In this document: piece by piece, positions 36,443 to 45,738 of the stretch | How the letters are laid out: every line of letters starts with the position of its first letter | Numbering within the stretch: the first letter of the stretch is position 1 | Source: Streptomyces sp. MBT53 | GTDB lineage: Bacteria; Actinomycetota; Actinomycetes; Streptomycetales; Streptomycetaceae | NCBI RefSeq assembly: GCF_016654115.1 | Contig: NZ_JAEQAZ010000035.1 | Coordinates: 1-59,365, forward strand | Direction of reading: 5' to 3' | Length of the DNA: 59,365 nucleotides | Notes under the pieces: generated by a model | The model's input: only the letters and a program-made list of their open reading frames with translations | What the model was told of the DNA's origin: nothing | The model's database searches: none | Translations under genes and position numbers: made by a program

Positions 36443-37714
36443 ATGGGACGCCACCGACGCTCCGCCGCCGGCCGCGCCGCCACGAGCCGCGCCACGGGGG
36501 TCACAGAGACGCACGGCTCATACACGAGCGGCTACGACCCGCACGACTCGTACGACTGGAACGACCACGCCGACGGTTCCGGCTGGAACGCCGCCGACGG
36601 CTCGACGATCGGCATGGCGCCCTATCTGCACCCGGAGGGCCCCGCCGAGTTCCACCCGAACCGCCAGGCCCACACCGACCACCAGATGCACCCCGACAGC
36701 CAGGTCCGCGCGAACCGCGGGGGCGAGGCCGGCTACGAGGCCCCTCCGAAGTCGGAGGCCCGGCTGCGGGCCGAGAGCCGGCTGAAGTCCGACTCCCGGC
36801 TGAAGAGCGAGGCCTACCTCTTCGCCACGGAGGAGGACTACGCCGTGGTCTTCCCCGAGGCGGCCGCCTCCCGGGGCGACGGCTCACGCCCGGGCAACGG
36901 CCGTGGACGCCGCCGTAAGCGCAAGAGCGTGACACCTGTCAAGACGGGCCTGATCGGGGTCTCCGCCGCCGTCGCCATCGGTACGGTCGCGGTCGCCGCG
37001 GGCGCGATGCCGGGGCTGGACAACTACAAGCTCGGCGGCGGCAACAAGAGCGACAACGTGCAGGCCGCCGGCTCCCCGTCCAACTCGGCGACCGAGCAGG
37101 GCGGTACCTCCGGCAGCGCGGAGTCCCGCGACTCCGGCTCGTCCACGAGCCGCGACGCGAACCGCGCGGCCTCCCCGTCGGCGGCTCCGACCAAGTCCGC
37201 CACCGCTCCCGCCACCAAGGCCCCGGCGAAGAAGCCGGCGGCCACCCCGACCGAGGAGCCGACGACGTCGACTCCCTCGGCGAAGCCCACCCCGACGCCG
37301 ACGCAGTCCGCCGACACTCCGGTGACGGTCTCCGCGGAGGCCGCCGCCGAGGCCGAGGTGCTGAAGCTCGTCAACGAGCAGCGCGCGATCGCCGGCTGCA
37401 GCCCGGTGGCCGCCAACAGCTCGCTGACCACGCTGGCCGAGAACTTCAGCCAGCAGATGGCCGACGAGGACTTCTTCGACCACACCGACCCCAGCGGGGC
37501 CACCCCGTGGGACCGGGCGGAGAAGCTCGGCATCACCAACCTCGGCGGCGAGAACATCGCCCGCGGCCAGGCGGACGCCGCCGCGGTCATGGACGCCTGG
37601 ATGAACAGCCCCGGCCACAAGGCCAACATCCTGAACTGCGATTTCAAGACCCTGGGCGTCGGTGTGCACTTGGGCACCGGCGGTCCGTGGTGGACGCAGG
37701 ACTTCGGGTACTAG
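36443..37714 (+). CDS. Membrane-anchored CAP/SCP-domain protein
   Basis: 423 residues. The first 160 residues are cytoplasmic, basic at the start (MGRHRRSAAGRAA) then low-complexity and rich in His, Asp, Ser. One membrane helix (about 166-190) precedes a Ser/Thr/Pro/Ala-rich stalk (about 195-300), then the CAP domain (LKLVNEQRAIAGCSPV; DFFDHTDPSGATPWDRA; GENIARGQ; WMNSPGHKANIL). CAP proteins of this type are secreted or surface proteins with unclear roles in bacteria. ATG 36443 is preferred; an alternative ATG at 36371 would overlap the palindrome. Confidence 0.88.
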   Translation: MGRHRRSAAGRAATSRATGVTETHGSYTSGYDPHDSYDWNDHADGSGWNAADGSTIGMAPYLHPEGPAEFHPNRQAHTDHQMHPDSQVRANRGGEAGYEAPPKSEARLRAESRLKSDSRLKSEAYLFATEEDYAVVFPEAAASRGDGSRPGNGRGRRRKRKSVTPVKTGLIGVSAAVAIGTVAVAAGAMPGLDNYKLGGGNKSDNVQAAGSPSNSATEQGGTSGSAESRDSGSSTSRDANRAASPSAAPTKSATAPATKAPAKKPAATPTEEPTTSTPSAKPTPTPTQSADTPVTVSAEAAAEAEVLKLVNEQRAIAGCSPVAANSSLTTLAENFSQQMADEDFFDHTDPSGATPWDRAEKLGITNLGGENIARGQADAAAVMDAWMNSPGHKANILNCDFKTLGVGVHLGTGGPWWTQDFGY

Positions 37715-37720
37715 TCCGAC

Positions 37721-37760
37721 GCCGACAGGCACCGACAGGCACCGACAGGCACCGACAGGG
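37721..37760 (+). repeat. Four 10-bp tandem repeats
   Basis: (A/G)CCGACAGG(C/G) is repeated four times without gaps, between the CAP-gene stop and the HxlR operator. This array could vary in copy number between strains. Confidence 0.8.
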
Positions 37761-37800
37761 AGCGCTAACCAACGGTTAGTGCTCCCTTCTGGTTAGCGCT
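37761..37800. promoter_or_regulatory. Operator-like repeats before the HxlR gene
   Basis: AGCGCTAACC (37761-37770) is exactly inverted at 37791-37800 (GGTTAGCGCT), with a third near-copy GGTTAGTGCT at 37774-37783. The set lies 22-61 bp before the HxlR ATG, suggesting autoregulation. Confidence 0.65.
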
Positions 37801-37821
37801 GCGTTCGCGTACGCTGAAGAA

Positions 37822-38223
37822 ATGGACAGCACCCAGGAGCGTACGGAGGAGCAGAACTACCCGTACAGCGTGTTCGCCAAGGCCTGCCCCTCCCGAGCCA
37901 CCCTGGAGCACATCACGGGCCGCTGGGGCGGACTCACCCTGTGCGCGCTGCAGGGGGGCTCGCTGCGCTTCAACGAGCTGCGGCGGCGCATCGACGGCGT
38001 GAGCGAGAAGATGCTCTCGCAGACCCTGCACCAGCTGGAGCGCGACGGCCTGGTGCTCCGCGACGCCCAGCCGACGAACCCGCCCCGCGTGGACTACGAA
38101 CTGACCCCGCTCGGACGCGCCGTCGCCGAACACCTCAAGGGACTCGTCGACTTCATGGAGAGCCGTATGGACGACGTCCTCGCCGCCCGCACGCGCTACG
38201 ACGAGACACGGGACGGCCGCTAA
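37822..38223 (+). CDS. HxlR family transcriptional regulator
   Basis: 133 residues. Typical HxlR winged helix: [45 protein letters not shown] and [15 protein letters not shown] cysteine at about residue 18 occupies the place used by redox- or electrophile-sensing relatives. No obvious target gene lies next to it: downstream is convergent mutM, whose stop overlaps its own by 3 bp. The repeats at 37761-37800 point to control of its own promoter. Confidence 0.88.
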   Translation: MDSTQERTEEQNYPYSVFAKACPSRATLEHITGRWGGLTLCALQGGSLRFNELRRRIDGVSEKMLSQTLHQLERDGLVLRDAQPTNPPRVDYELTPLGRAVAEHLKGLVDFMESRMDDVLAARTRYDETRDGR

Positions 38224-39074
38224 CTCCTCGGCGCCCGCTGGCACTTCGGGCAGAAGTAGCTCGACCGGTTCATCCACGCCTGCCGCTTCATCGGCGTACC
38301 GCAGCGCCGGCACGGCAGGCCCTCGCGGCCGTACGCGTCGAGCGAGCGGTCGAAGTAGCCCGACTCCCCGTTCACGTTGACGTACAGGCTGTCGAAGCTG
38401 GTGCCGCCCACGTCGAGGGCCGCGGTCATCACATCCCGTGCGTGGCCCAGGAGTTCGGCGGTGCGCGGGCGGGTGAAGGCCGCGGTCGGGCGTTCGTAGT
38501 GGACGCGGGCCCGCCAAAGGGCCTCGTCCGCATAGATGTTGCCGACTCCGCTGATCAACGACTGGTCGAGCAAGGCCCGTTTGATGGTCGTGCGCTTGCG
38601 GCGCAGCGCCTGGTGGAACAACTCGTCGTCGAACAGCGGGTCCAGGGGGTCACGGGCGATGTGCGCGATGACGTCCGGTAGCCCGTCCGGGGTGGTGTCG
38701 TGCAACGACAGCCCGCCGAAGGTGCGTTGGTCGACGAAGCGGAGTTCGGTACCGAGGGTGTCGGCGAACCGGACCCGGATGCGCAGGTGCTTCTCGTCGG
38801 GGAACTCGTGCTGCTGGACGAGGAGTTGACCGCTCATCCCGAGGTGGGCCAGTACCGCCTGGTGGGTGTCCTCGAGCGGCAGCCACAGGTACTTGCCGCG
38901 GCGGCTCGGGGTGCCGATGCGATGCCCCTTGAGCCGGTGCGCGAAGTCGTCGGCGCCGGCGACATGGCGTCGTACCGCACGCGGATGCAGCACCTCGGTG
39001 TCGGTGACGGTGCGCTGGGCGACCCACCGCTCCAGACCGCGCCGGACGACCTCGACCTCGGGCAACTCGGGCAT
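38220..39074 (-). CDS. mutM: Formamidopyrimidine-DNA glycosylase (Fpg/MutM)
   Basis: 284 residues. N-terminal catalytic PELPEVE (active Pro2), the helix-two-turn-helix [16 protein letters not shown], and a zinc finger CxxC-n16-CxxC at the C-terminus (CRRCG...FCPKCQ). It removes 8-oxoguanine and other oxidised purines from DNA. It is downstream of rnc, separated from it by a stem-loop. Confidence 0.96.
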   Translation of the reverse strand: MPELPEVEVVRRGLERWVAQRTVTDTEVLHPRAVRRHVAGADDFAHRLKGHRIGTPSRRGKYLWLPLEDTHQAVLAHLGMSGQLLVQQHEFPDEKHLRIRVRFADTLGTELRFVDQRTFGGLSLHDTTPDGLPDVIAHIARDPLDPLFDDELFHQALRRKRTTIKRALLDQSLISGVGNIYADEALWRARVHYERPTAAFTRPRTAELLGHARDVMTAALDVGGTSFDSLYVNVNGESGYFDRSLDAYGREGLPCRRCGTPMKRQAWMNRSSYFCPKCQRAPRS

Positions 39075-39107
39075 GGCATCCCCTGCTGGTCACGGGTGTG
39101 AATGAAC

Positions 39108-39141
39108 CGAGCGCCCGCCCCACTCGGGGACGGGCGCTCGG
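39108..39141 (-). terminator. Hairpin downstream of rnc
   Basis: CCGAGCGCCCG (39108-39118) and CGGGCGCTCGG (39131-39141) form an 11-bp exact stem. Read on the minus strand the stem is followed by TTCATTC. It lies 15 bp past the rnc stop and before mutM, so it should end or attenuate the yceD-rpmF-rnc transcript. Confidence 0.7.
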
Positions 39142-39155
39142 GTCGCGCTGTTCGG

Positions 39156-39998
39156 TCAGGCGGACGCCGACGACTGGTCGGCGCTCTCCTCGGCAGGCTG
39201 CTCAGCGGCCTCGGCGACGACCTCGACGGCCTGCTCGGCCGCCTCCTTCGCCTTCTTGGCGCGCTCGTCCGCGTCGGCCCGGATGGACCGCCAGGCGGAC
39301 TCGGCGGCCTGCTGCTCCGCCTCCTTCTTGCTGCGGCCGGTGCCGGTGCCGTACGAGACGCCTCCGACGCGGGCGGCAGCAGTGAAGGTCTTCTCGTGAT
39401 CGGGGCCGGTCTCCGTGACCAGGTACTCGGGAACACCGAGTCCTTCGGTCGCGGTGAGCTCCTGGAGACTGGTCTTCCAGTCCAGGCCGGCACCGAGGTT
39501 CGAGGACTTCTCGATGAGCGGGTCGAACAGGCGGTGCACCAGTTCGGAGGCCGCGTCGAGGCCCTGGTCGAGATAGACCGCGCCGATCACCGCTTCAAGG
39601 GTGTCGGCGAGGATGGACGCCTTGTCCCGGCCACCCGTGCCCTCTTCGCCCCGGCCGAGCCGGATGAAGGAGCCGAGTTCCAGACCGCGACCGACCTCCG
39701 CCAGCGCACGAGAATTGACCACCGCGGCCCGCAGCTTGGCCAGTTGGCCTTCGGGCAGGTCGGGGTGGGTCGTGTACAGCGTGTCCGTGACGACGAGGCC
39801 GAGCACGGAGTCCCCGAGGAACTCCAGCCGCTCGTTCGTCGGCAGACCGCCGTTCTCGTACGCGTACGAACGGTGGGTCAGCGCACGCACCAGAAGGGCG
39901 GACTCGAGGTGATACCCGAGCCGCCCTTCCAACAGCGTGGGGGACGAGGCCGTGTCCGCCTGGTTCTTGGCGACTGAGTCCGCCTTGACGTCAGACAT
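39156..39998 (-). CDS. rnc: Ribonuclease III
   Basis: 280 residues. RNase III signature [15 protein letters not shown], second acidic site [13 protein letters not shown], and a dsRNA-binding domain ([18 protein letters not shown] ... [20 protein letters not shown]). A C-terminal tail of about 45 Ala/Glu-rich residues is unlike E. coli. In S. coelicolor rnc is absB, needed for antibiotic production. ATG 39998 has GAGAGG upstream. It follows rpmF by 19 bp. Confidence 0.95.
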   Translation of the reverse strand: MSDVKADSVAKNQADTASSPTLLEGRLGYHLESALLVRALTHRSYAYENGGLPTNERLEFLGDSVLGLVVTDTLYTTHPDLPEGQLAKLRAAVVNSRALAEVGRGLELGSFIRLGRGEEGTGGRDKASILADTLEAVIGAVYLDQGLDAASELVHRLFDPLIEKSSNLGAGLDWKTSLQELTATEGLGVPEYLVTETGPDHEKTFTAAARVGGVSYGTGTGRSKKEAEQQAAESAWRSIRADADERAKKAKEAAEQAVEVVAEAAEQPAEESADQSSASA

Positions 39999-40017
39999 GG
40001 AGCCTCTCACCAGCCGC

Positions 40018-40191
40018 TCAGACCTCGAGAACCTGGCGCTTGTTGTACGTGCCGCAAGAAGGGCACGCGATGTGCTGCTGCTTGGGCTCGTGGCAGCGCT
40101 CGCACGCAACCAGAGGGGTGACCGCAGCCTTCCACTGCGACCGGCGGTGGCGCGTGTTGCTGCGCGACATCTTCCGCTTCGGAACAGCCAC
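40018..40191 (-). CDS. rpmF: 50S ribosomal protein L32 (zinc-binding form)
   Basis: 57 residues: [25 protein letters not shown] N-terminus, then CERCH...CPSCG, four cysteines for zinc (C+ form). GTG 40191 has AGGAG 8 nt upstream; the frame further upstream overlaps yceD. It is 2 bp after the yceD stop. Confidence 0.95.
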   Translation of the reverse strand: MAVPKRKMSRSNTRHRRSQWKAAVTPLVACERCHEPKQQHIACPSCGTYNKRQVLEV

Positions 40192-40193
40192 GG

Positions 40194-40847
40194 CTACTTC
40201 TCCTGCTTCTCGTTGGCGCGCGCCGGTCGGGGCGCTTCGCCACTGATCTCGTCCTTCTCGCCGTCTTCGAGTGAACCGGCGAGTCCCTGCAGTGCCGCCC
40301 AACGGATGTCGACGGCGTCATGGTGGTGGTCCGGGTCGTCCGCGAGCCGCGCTCCGCACTCGGAGCACAGGCCCGGACAGTCGTCCTGGCACACCGGCTG
40401 CATCGGCAGTGCGAGCACCACCGCATCGCGCAGCACGGGTTCGAGGTCGAACAGGCCGTCCTCGATGAAGAGCCTGTCCTCGTCTTCCTCGGCGTCGTCG
40501 ACCGGTTCCGCTTTCACACGGCCACGGTCGTCGGCGTCAGGGTACGAGAACATCTCCTGGAATTCCGCTTCGAGCGACAGCTCGAGCGGCTCCAGACACC
40601 TTACGCACTCCCCCTTGGCCTGTGCACGGGCGGTGCCTGTGACAAGCACCCCTTCCATGACCGACTCAAGGCGGAGGTCGAGCTTCACCGGGGCGCCTTC
40701 CGGCACTCCGATGACTCCCTGGATCCCGAGATCCTTGGGAGCGTCGATCGAACGGGTCAGGCGCTGCAGCGCACCAGGACGCCGCCCCAGCTCGTGAGTG
40801 TCGAACACGAGAGGGTTGCGGTGGTCAAGGCGGGCGTTCAGGGCCAT
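40194..40847 (-). CDS. YceD family protein (DUF177)
   Basis: 217 residues. Family traits are [23 protein letters not shown], and the [12 protein letters not shown] region before an acidic tail. YceD is linked to 23S rRNA or ribosome assembly and is regularly found upstream of rpmF, as here. The chosen ATG 40847 is preceded by AAGACAGGA. Confidence 0.92.
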   Translation of the reverse strand: MALNARLDHRNPLVFDTHELGRRPGALQRLTRSIDAPKDLGIQGVIGVPEGAPVKLDLRLESVMEGVLVTGTARAQAKGECVRCLEPLELSLEAEFQEMFSYPDADDRGRVKAEPVDDAEEDEDRLFIEDGLFDLEPVLRDAVVLALPMQPVCQDDCPGLCSECGARLADDPDHHHDAVDIRWAALQGLAGSLEDGEKDEISGEAPRPARANEKQEK

Positions 40848-40980
40848 TCCTGTCTTTCGGGTTGCTGAGCTCAAGGAGCGCTGCCCTTCGGTGCTTCCGG
40901 GCAGCGTGGATCGCGGACGTACACGCGACCGAAGAGCCAGGATACTGGACCTTTCGCTCACGGCCCAATCCGGTGGTCCC

Positions 40981-42063
40981 TTACAGGCCTCGGCCCTGCT
41001 CGTACGCCCGCAGCTGCTCGGCGCTGATCATGCCGGTGTCGAAGAGGCTGGTCTCGTCGAGCGCGTAGCCCTGCTGCGCCTGCTGCGCCTGCTGGTCGAG
41101 CTGGGCCTGCTGCATCTGGTTCGGGTCGTACACGGGCTGCTGGCCGGTGTCGTAGCCCTGGTAGGCGTAGGGGTCGGCCTGCTGGTACCCGTACGGGTCC
41201 TGCTGCTGGGGCTGCTGGGCGTACTGCTGCTGATAGCCGTACTGGTCCTGCTGCTGGCCCGGCTGCTGGTAGTCGTAGGCCGCCTGCGGCGCGTAGTCCT
41301 GCTGCTCGGGCTGGACCGGGGTGTTCGAGACCGGGGTGTCCGTGACGGTCGCGAGGTCGGCGAGGTAGTCGGCGTCGCTGGTGTGCTGGACCTGGCTGCC
41401 GTCGGCGTCGAAGGCGAGGGCGCCGAGGTCGTCGCTGGCGATCCGGCCGTGCAGCTTCTGCCGGCCCTTGCCCACGGCCTCCAGGGTCTTGGCGAGGACA
41501 GCCTCGAAGGCGCCGAGCTTGACGTCCACGTACGCGTCGGCGTCGCGGCGCAGGGTCTCCGGGTCGTGGCTGCGCTCGGGGGCGTCCTCGTCCTCGTAGC
41601 CCTGGTCGTCGATGCCGGGACCGGTGCCGAGCAGCTTCTCTCGGCCGCGGCCGACCGACCCGAGGGTCTTGGTGAGGACGACCTCGAAGTTGGCGAGCTT
41701 GGAGTCGACGTAGTCGTCGGCCTCCGCGCGGACCTCCTCGGCCTCCTGGCGGGCCTCGGCGAGGATACGGTCCGCCTCGTTCTGCGAGCGGCGGGCGACC
41801 TCGGTGTCGGAGATCAGCGAGCCGCGCTCGGCGTGCGCGGTCTGGATGATCCGCTCGGCCTCCTGACGGGCCTGCTCGACCATCTCGTGCCGGCCGCCGA
41901 TCAGCTCCTGCGCCTCGGCCAGCGAGTCCGGCAGTGCCGCGCGCACCTCTTCGAGCAGCGTGAGCAGCTCGGCGCGGTTGACCACGCAGGAGGCCGACAT
42001 GGGCATGGACCGGGCGCTGGAGACCGAGGCGACGATCTCGTCGAGCTTCTTCTGCACGTCCAC
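40981..42063 (-). CDS. DivIVA-like coiled-coil protein with Q/Y-rich tail
   Basis: 360 residues. The first 230 are strongly helical with two related blocks (DSLAEAQELIGGRHEMVEQA; DSKLANFEVVLTKTLGSVGRG and DVKLGAFEAVLAKTLEAVGKG), similar to the ATP-synthase b/DivIVA-like cell-division initiation family of actinomycetes. Residues about 245-335 are dominated by Gln, Tyr, Pro and Gly (QQPGQQQDQYGYQQQYAQQP), a prion-like composition. The two KTLG/KTLE blocks look like an internal duplication. Function unknown; a role in polar growth is inference. Confidence 0.8.
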   Translation of the reverse strand: MDVQKKLDEIVASVSSARSMPMSASCVVNRAELLTLLEEVRAALPDSLAEAQELIGGRHEMVEQARQEAERIIQTAHAERGSLISDTEVARRSQNEADRILAEARQEAEEVRAEADDYVDSKLANFEVVLTKTLGSVGRGREKLLGTGPGIDDQGYEDEDAPERSHDPETLRRDADAYVDVKLGAFEAVLAKTLEAVGKGRQKLHGRIASDDLGALAFDADGSQVQHTSDADYLADLATVTDTPVSNTPVQPEQQDYAPQAAYDYQQPGQQQDQYGYQQQYAQQPQQQDPYGYQQADPYAYQGYDTGQQPVYDPNQMQQAQLDQQAQQAQQGYALDETSLFDTGMISAEQLRAYEQGRGL

Positions 42064-42162
42064 CGTGTGCTCGCCACTCTCTACCGACGTGTTGGAGACG
42101 GACGGGTCGACTGTACGACCCCTCCCGTCCCGCCCGACACCGGGTGACGCACAGTCAGTCCC

Positions 42163-42642
42163 TCAGGCCTTGCCGATCCGGCCCTTGAGCGCGTCCAGGA
42201 CCACCGGCGGCACCAGGTGGGAGATGTCGCCGCCCCAGGTCGCGACCTCCTTGACCAGCGAGGACGACAGGAAGCTGTAGGTGGGGCTGGTCGGGATGAA
42301 CAGGGTTTCGACGCCCGAGAGTCCGTTGTTCATCTGGGCCATCTGCAACTCGTAGTCGAAGTCGCTGACCGCGCGCAGGCCCTTGACGATGGCCGGGATG
42401 TCGCGCTGCTTGCAGTAGTCGACGAGGAGGCCGTGGTAGGCCTCGACCTGGACGTTGCCGAACTCGGCGGTGACCTCGCGGATCAGTTCGATCCGCTCGT
42501 CGACGGTGAACAGGCCCTTCTTCGACTGGTTGATCATCACGACGACGTGCACGACGTCGTACAGCCGGGAGGCACGGGCGATGATGTCGAGGTGGCCATT
42601 GGTGATGGGGTCGAAGGACCCCGGACAAACAGCGCGGCGCAC
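42163..42642 (-). CDS. coaD: Phosphopantetheine adenylyltransferase
   Basis: 159 residues. The nucleotidyltransferase motif [15 protein letters not shown] (TxGH type) and the C-terminal [19 protein letters not shown] are clear. It makes dephospho-CoA from phosphopantetheine and ATP. GTG 42642 with AGGGA upstream gives the family N-terminus; an ATG at 42672 that overlaps the rsmD stop (ATGA) is the alternative and would add 10 residues. Confidence 0.94.
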   Translation of the reverse strand: MRRAVCPGSFDPITNGHLDIIARASRLYDVVHVVVMINQSKKGLFTVDERIELIREVTAEFGNVQVEAYHGLLVDYCKQRDIPAIVKGLRAVSDFDYELQMAQMNNGLSGVETLFIPTSPTYSFLSSSLVKEVATWGGDISHLVPPVVLDALKGRIGKA

Positions 42643-42668
42643 TTGATTTCCCTCGCTCTCCGGTCCGG

Positions 42669-43256
42669 TCATCGTGCGTCTTCGCACGTAGAGGCGGCGC
42701 GACCGTACCAAAAGGTCCCCTCGCCGTAACGACGGGCCCGGATCCCCTCGAAACCGTCCGGCCACCCGAATTCGCCGCCTCTGGTGCTGCGCTCCACGGT
42801 GACGAGCGCGTCCGGCGCGAGCCAGCCCCCCGACCGGAGTGTGAGGAGAATCTCCCGAAGATCGTGATCTGCGACAACATAGGGCGGATCGAGAAAGACG
42901 ATGTCGTACGGCTCTGCTGGCGCCGGTGTCTGGACGACCTGTTCGGCCTTGCCCGCCCTGACCTCGGCGCCGGGGAGGCCGACGTTCTTGACGTTCTCCC
43001 TGATGACCCGGGCGGCCTTGGCGTCGGCCTCGACGAGGAGGGTGTGGCCGGCTCCTCGGGACAGGGCCTCCAGTCCTACGGCTCCTGAGCCCGCGTAGAG
43101 GTCGAGGACCCGTTCGCCGTTCAGGGGGGCGCCCAGGAGGGACTGCCAGGTGGAGAAGAGGCCCTCGCGTGCGCGGTCGGAGGTGGGGCGGGTGCCTGTG
43201 CCTGGCGGCACGGCGAGTCGACGTCCGCCGGCTTCGCCGGCGATCACGCGGGTCAT
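42669..43256 (-). CDS. rsmD: 16S rRNA (guanine-966-N2)-methyltransferase RsmD
   Basis: 195 residues. SAM site [17 protein letters not shown] and the catalytic VFLDPPYV motif are present. It methylates G966 of 16S rRNA in the 30S subunit. The ATG at 43256 has AAGGA upstream; the larger frame to 43568 covers repeat copy D and part of recG. It is coupled to coaD. Confidence 0.93.
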   Translation of the reverse strand: MTRVIAGEAGGRRLAVPPGTGTRPTSDRAREGLFSTWQSLLGAPLNGERVLDLYAGSGAVGLEALSRGAGHTLLVEADAKAARVIRENVKNVGLPGAEVRAGKAEQVVQTPAPAEPYDIVFLDPPYVVADHDLREILLTLRSGGWLAPDALVTVERSTRGGEFGWPDGFEGIRARRYGEGTFWYGRAASTCEDAR

Positions 43257-43291
43257 GTGGGGTCCTTGATCGTGGGTGAGTGCAGGTCCAT

Positions 43292-43350
43292 TGTGGCTGG
43301 TCGCGCTCACGCGGCGGTAGCCGCATATGGAGTACAGCCCCGCGCCCCTA
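43292..43350 (-). repeat. Dispersed GC-rich palindromic repeat, copy D
   Basis: On the minus strand: AGGGGCGCGGGGCTGTACT, then ATGCGGCTACCGCCGCGTGAGCGCG and CCAGCCACAA. It lies between the recG stop (43363) and the start of rsmD, so it is inside a same-strand gene gap. The left hairpin arm is shortened relative to A-C. Confidence 0.75.
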
Positions 43351-43362
43351 GGTTCATCACCC

Positions 43363-45570
43363 TCAGCCCTTTTCCAAGTACTGCTCCCTCTCCTCGTCCA
43401 GCAGCGCGTCCAGCGCCACACGCAGGCCCGGGAGGCGCTCCAACTCGGGATCGGCCTCGACGACTGCCGTCGCCTCCTCCCTCGCCTCCGCGATGACCTC
43501 CTCGTCCTCGATGACCGACAGCACGCGCAGGGACGTACGGGCACCGGACTGCGCCTGTCCCAACACATCGCCCTCTCTGCGCTGTTCGAGGTCGATACGG
43601 GAGAGCGCGAAGCCGTCGAGGGTCGAGGCGACGGAGTTGAGGCGTTGGCGGGCGGGGCTGGCCTCGGGCATCTCGGAGACCAGGAGACAGAGGCCGGCCG
43701 CGGAACCGCGCCCCACCCGGCCGCGCAGCTGGTGGAGTTGGGAGACGCCGAAGCGGTCGGCGTCCATGATCACCATGGCGGTGGCGTTGGGCACGTTGAC
43801 GCCGACCTCGATGACCGTGGTGGCGACCAGGACGTCGGTGTCGCCGGCGGCGAAGCGGCGCATCACCGCGTCCTTGTCGTCGGGGTGCATACGGCCGTGC
43901 AGCACCTCGATCCTGAGGCCCTGGAGGGGGCCCTTCGCGAGCTGGGCGGCGACGTCGAGGACGGCGAGCGGTGGGCGCTTCTCGGCCTCGTCCTCGGCGG
44001 ACTTCTTCTTGCCGGCCTTCTTGGGGTCGTCCTCCTCGTCGCCGATGCGCGGGCAGACGACATAGGCCTGATGGCCGTTGCCCACCTCCTCGCGCACGCG
44101 CTCCCAGGCGCGGGCCAGGAAGTGGGGTTTGTCGGCGGCGGGGACGACATGGCTGGCGATGGGTGAGCGGCCGGCCGGGAGTTGGTCGAGGACCGAGGTC
44201 TCCAGGTCGCCGAAGACCGTCATGGCGACCGTGCGCGGGATGGGGGTGGCGGTCATGACGAGGAGGTGCGGGGGTTGTTTGCCTTTTCCGCGCAGGGCGT
44301 CGCGCTGCTCGACGCCGAAGCGGTGCTGTTCGTCGACGACGACCAGGCCCAGGTCATGGAACTGGACCTTGTCCTCGATCAACGCGTGCGTGCCGATCAC
44401 GATCCCGGCCTCGCCGGTGACGAGGTCGAGGAGCGCCTGTCGCCGGGCGGCCGTCCCCATGGATCCGGTGAGCAGCGTGACCTTCGTGGCCCGCTCGGCC
44501 CCGCCCAGCATCCCGCCCTCGGCCAGCTCCCCCATCATCTCGGTGATGGACCGGTGATGCTGCTGCGCGAGCACTTCGGTGGGCGCGAGCATCGCGGCCT
44601 GCCCGCCCGCGTCGACGACGGCGAGCATGGCTCGAAGGGCCACCATGGTCTTCCCACTACCCACCTCCCCCTGCAACAACCGATGCATCGGATGCTCGGT
44701 CGCCAGGTCGTCGAAGATCTCCTTGGAGACCTTCAACTGCCCGTCCGTGAGGGTGAACGGCAGGCGGTCGTCGAAGGCCGTGAGGAGGCCGTCGGTCGAT
44801 GGTTTGCGGGCCACCGCCGGGAGTTGGGCGTCGGTGTGGCGGCGGCGGGCCAGGGCCACCTGGAGGACGAAGGCCTCGTCCCACTTGAGGCGGTCGCGGG
44901 CGGCGGCGATGTCCGCCTTGGTGTGGGGGCGGTGGATCTTGAGGAGGGCTTCCGGGAGGGAGACCAGGCCGCGGCCCTCGCGGAGGGAGTCCGGGAGGGG
45001 GTCGACGGCCTCCTGGGCGCTGGGCAGGGCCGTCTGGAGGGCCTTGCCGATCTTCCAGGACTCCAGTTTGGCGGTGGCGGGGTAGATGGGGATCAGGGTG
45101 CCCGCCCAGGTCTCGACCGTCTCCTCGGCGTCGCCCTTCAGCAACTCGTATGCCGGGTGGGCGAGTTGCAGTCGGCGGTTGAAGACGGAGACCTTGCCGG
45201 CGAACATCGCGCTGGTGCCTGGCAGGAGTTCCTTGTGGGGTTTGTGAACTCCCGAGCCGAAGAAGACGAGTTGGAGCCGGCCGCTGCCGTCCGTGATCGT
45301 GACTTCGAGTCGCTGGCCCTTGCCCCGGGGGGCCTTGCTGGACGCGAAGGTGTGCAGCCGGGCGTCGGCGACCTGGGCGACCACGGTGACGTGCTCGTCC
45401 ATCGGCAGGTCGGCGAGGTGCGTGAGCTGGCCGCGCTCCTCGTATCTGCGCGGGTAGTGGTGCAGGAGGTCGCCTACTGTGTGCAGGCCGAGATGCTCGG
45501 CCATCACCTTCGCGGTGGCGGGGCCGAGCACCTTTTTCAGCGGTTCTTCCAGTGCGGGCACGAGATCCAT
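43363..45570 (-). CDS. recG: ATP-dependent DNA helicase RecG
   Basis: 735 residues. N-terminal wedge/OB region, then helicase motifs: I GEVGSGKTMVAL, II VVDEQHRFGVEQ (DEQH), III TATPIPRT, and VI-type QLRGRVGRG. RecG remodels stalled forks and reverses branched DNA. ATG 45570 is used; a TTG-type start at 45591 is less likely. It is divergent from the Hsp90-family gene. Confidence 0.96.
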   Translation of the reverse strand: MDLVPALEEPLKKVLGPATAKVMAEHLGLHTVGDLLHHYPRRYEERGQLTHLADLPMDEHVTVVAQVADARLHTFASSKAPRGKGQRLEVTITDGSGRLQLVFFGSGVHKPHKELLPGTSAMFAGKVSVFNRRLQLAHPAYELLKGDAEETVETWAGTLIPIYPATAKLESWKIGKALQTALPSAQEAVDPLPDSLREGRGLVSLPEALLKIHRPHTKADIAAARDRLKWDEAFVLQVALARRRHTDAQLPAVARKPSTDGLLTAFDDRLPFTLTDGQLKVSKEIFDDLATEHPMHRLLQGEVGSGKTMVALRAMLAVVDAGGQAAMLAPTEVLAQQHHRSITEMMGELAEGGMLGGAERATKVTLLTGSMGTAARRQALLDLVTGEAGIVIGTHALIEDKVQFHDLGLVVVDEQHRFGVEQRDALRGKGKQPPHLLVMTATPIPRTVAMTVFGDLETSVLDQLPAGRSPIASHVVPAADKPHFLARAWERVREEVGNGHQAYVVCPRIGDEEDDPKKAGKKKSAEDEAEKRPPLAVLDVAAQLAKGPLQGLRIEVLHGRMHPDDKDAVMRRFAAGDTDVLVATTVIEVGVNVPNATAMVIMDADRFGVSQLHQLRGRVGRGSAAGLCLLVSEMPEASPARQRLNSVASTLDGFALSRIDLEQRREGDVLGQAQSGARTSLRVLSVIEDEEVIAEAREEATAVVEADPELERLPGLRVALDALLDEEREQYLEKG

Positions 45571-45616
45571 TCCACACCACGCCACTGACAATGCCGTATA
45601 CGTCTCCCGAAACCCC

Positions 45617-45645
45617 TGGTCAGGCGGGTCGTTCGGGCCTAGGAT
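45617..45645 (+). promoter_or_regulatory. Putative promoter of the Hsp90-family gene
   Basis: TGGTCA (45617-45622), 17-nt spacer, TAGGAT (45640-45645) fit the -35/-10 pattern of the vegetative sigma factor moderately well. It lies 94 bp before the ATG in the divergent gap to recG. No heat-shock HAIR (CIRCE-like) element was seen. Confidence 0.5.
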
Positions 45646-45738
45646 GACGCGCTCCGGCCATCCCCCGCGGTCACCGCCTCACAGGGACCGCCCGACCCTC
45701 GCGCCGTTCGCACCTTCCCCCACCTCGGCGCTGCGACG

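Noticed and set aside
42642..42672. ATG at 42672 as the coaD start
   Set aside because: It gives an ATGA overlap with rsmD, but the GTG at 42642 has a better binding site and the family N-terminus; kept as an alternative only.
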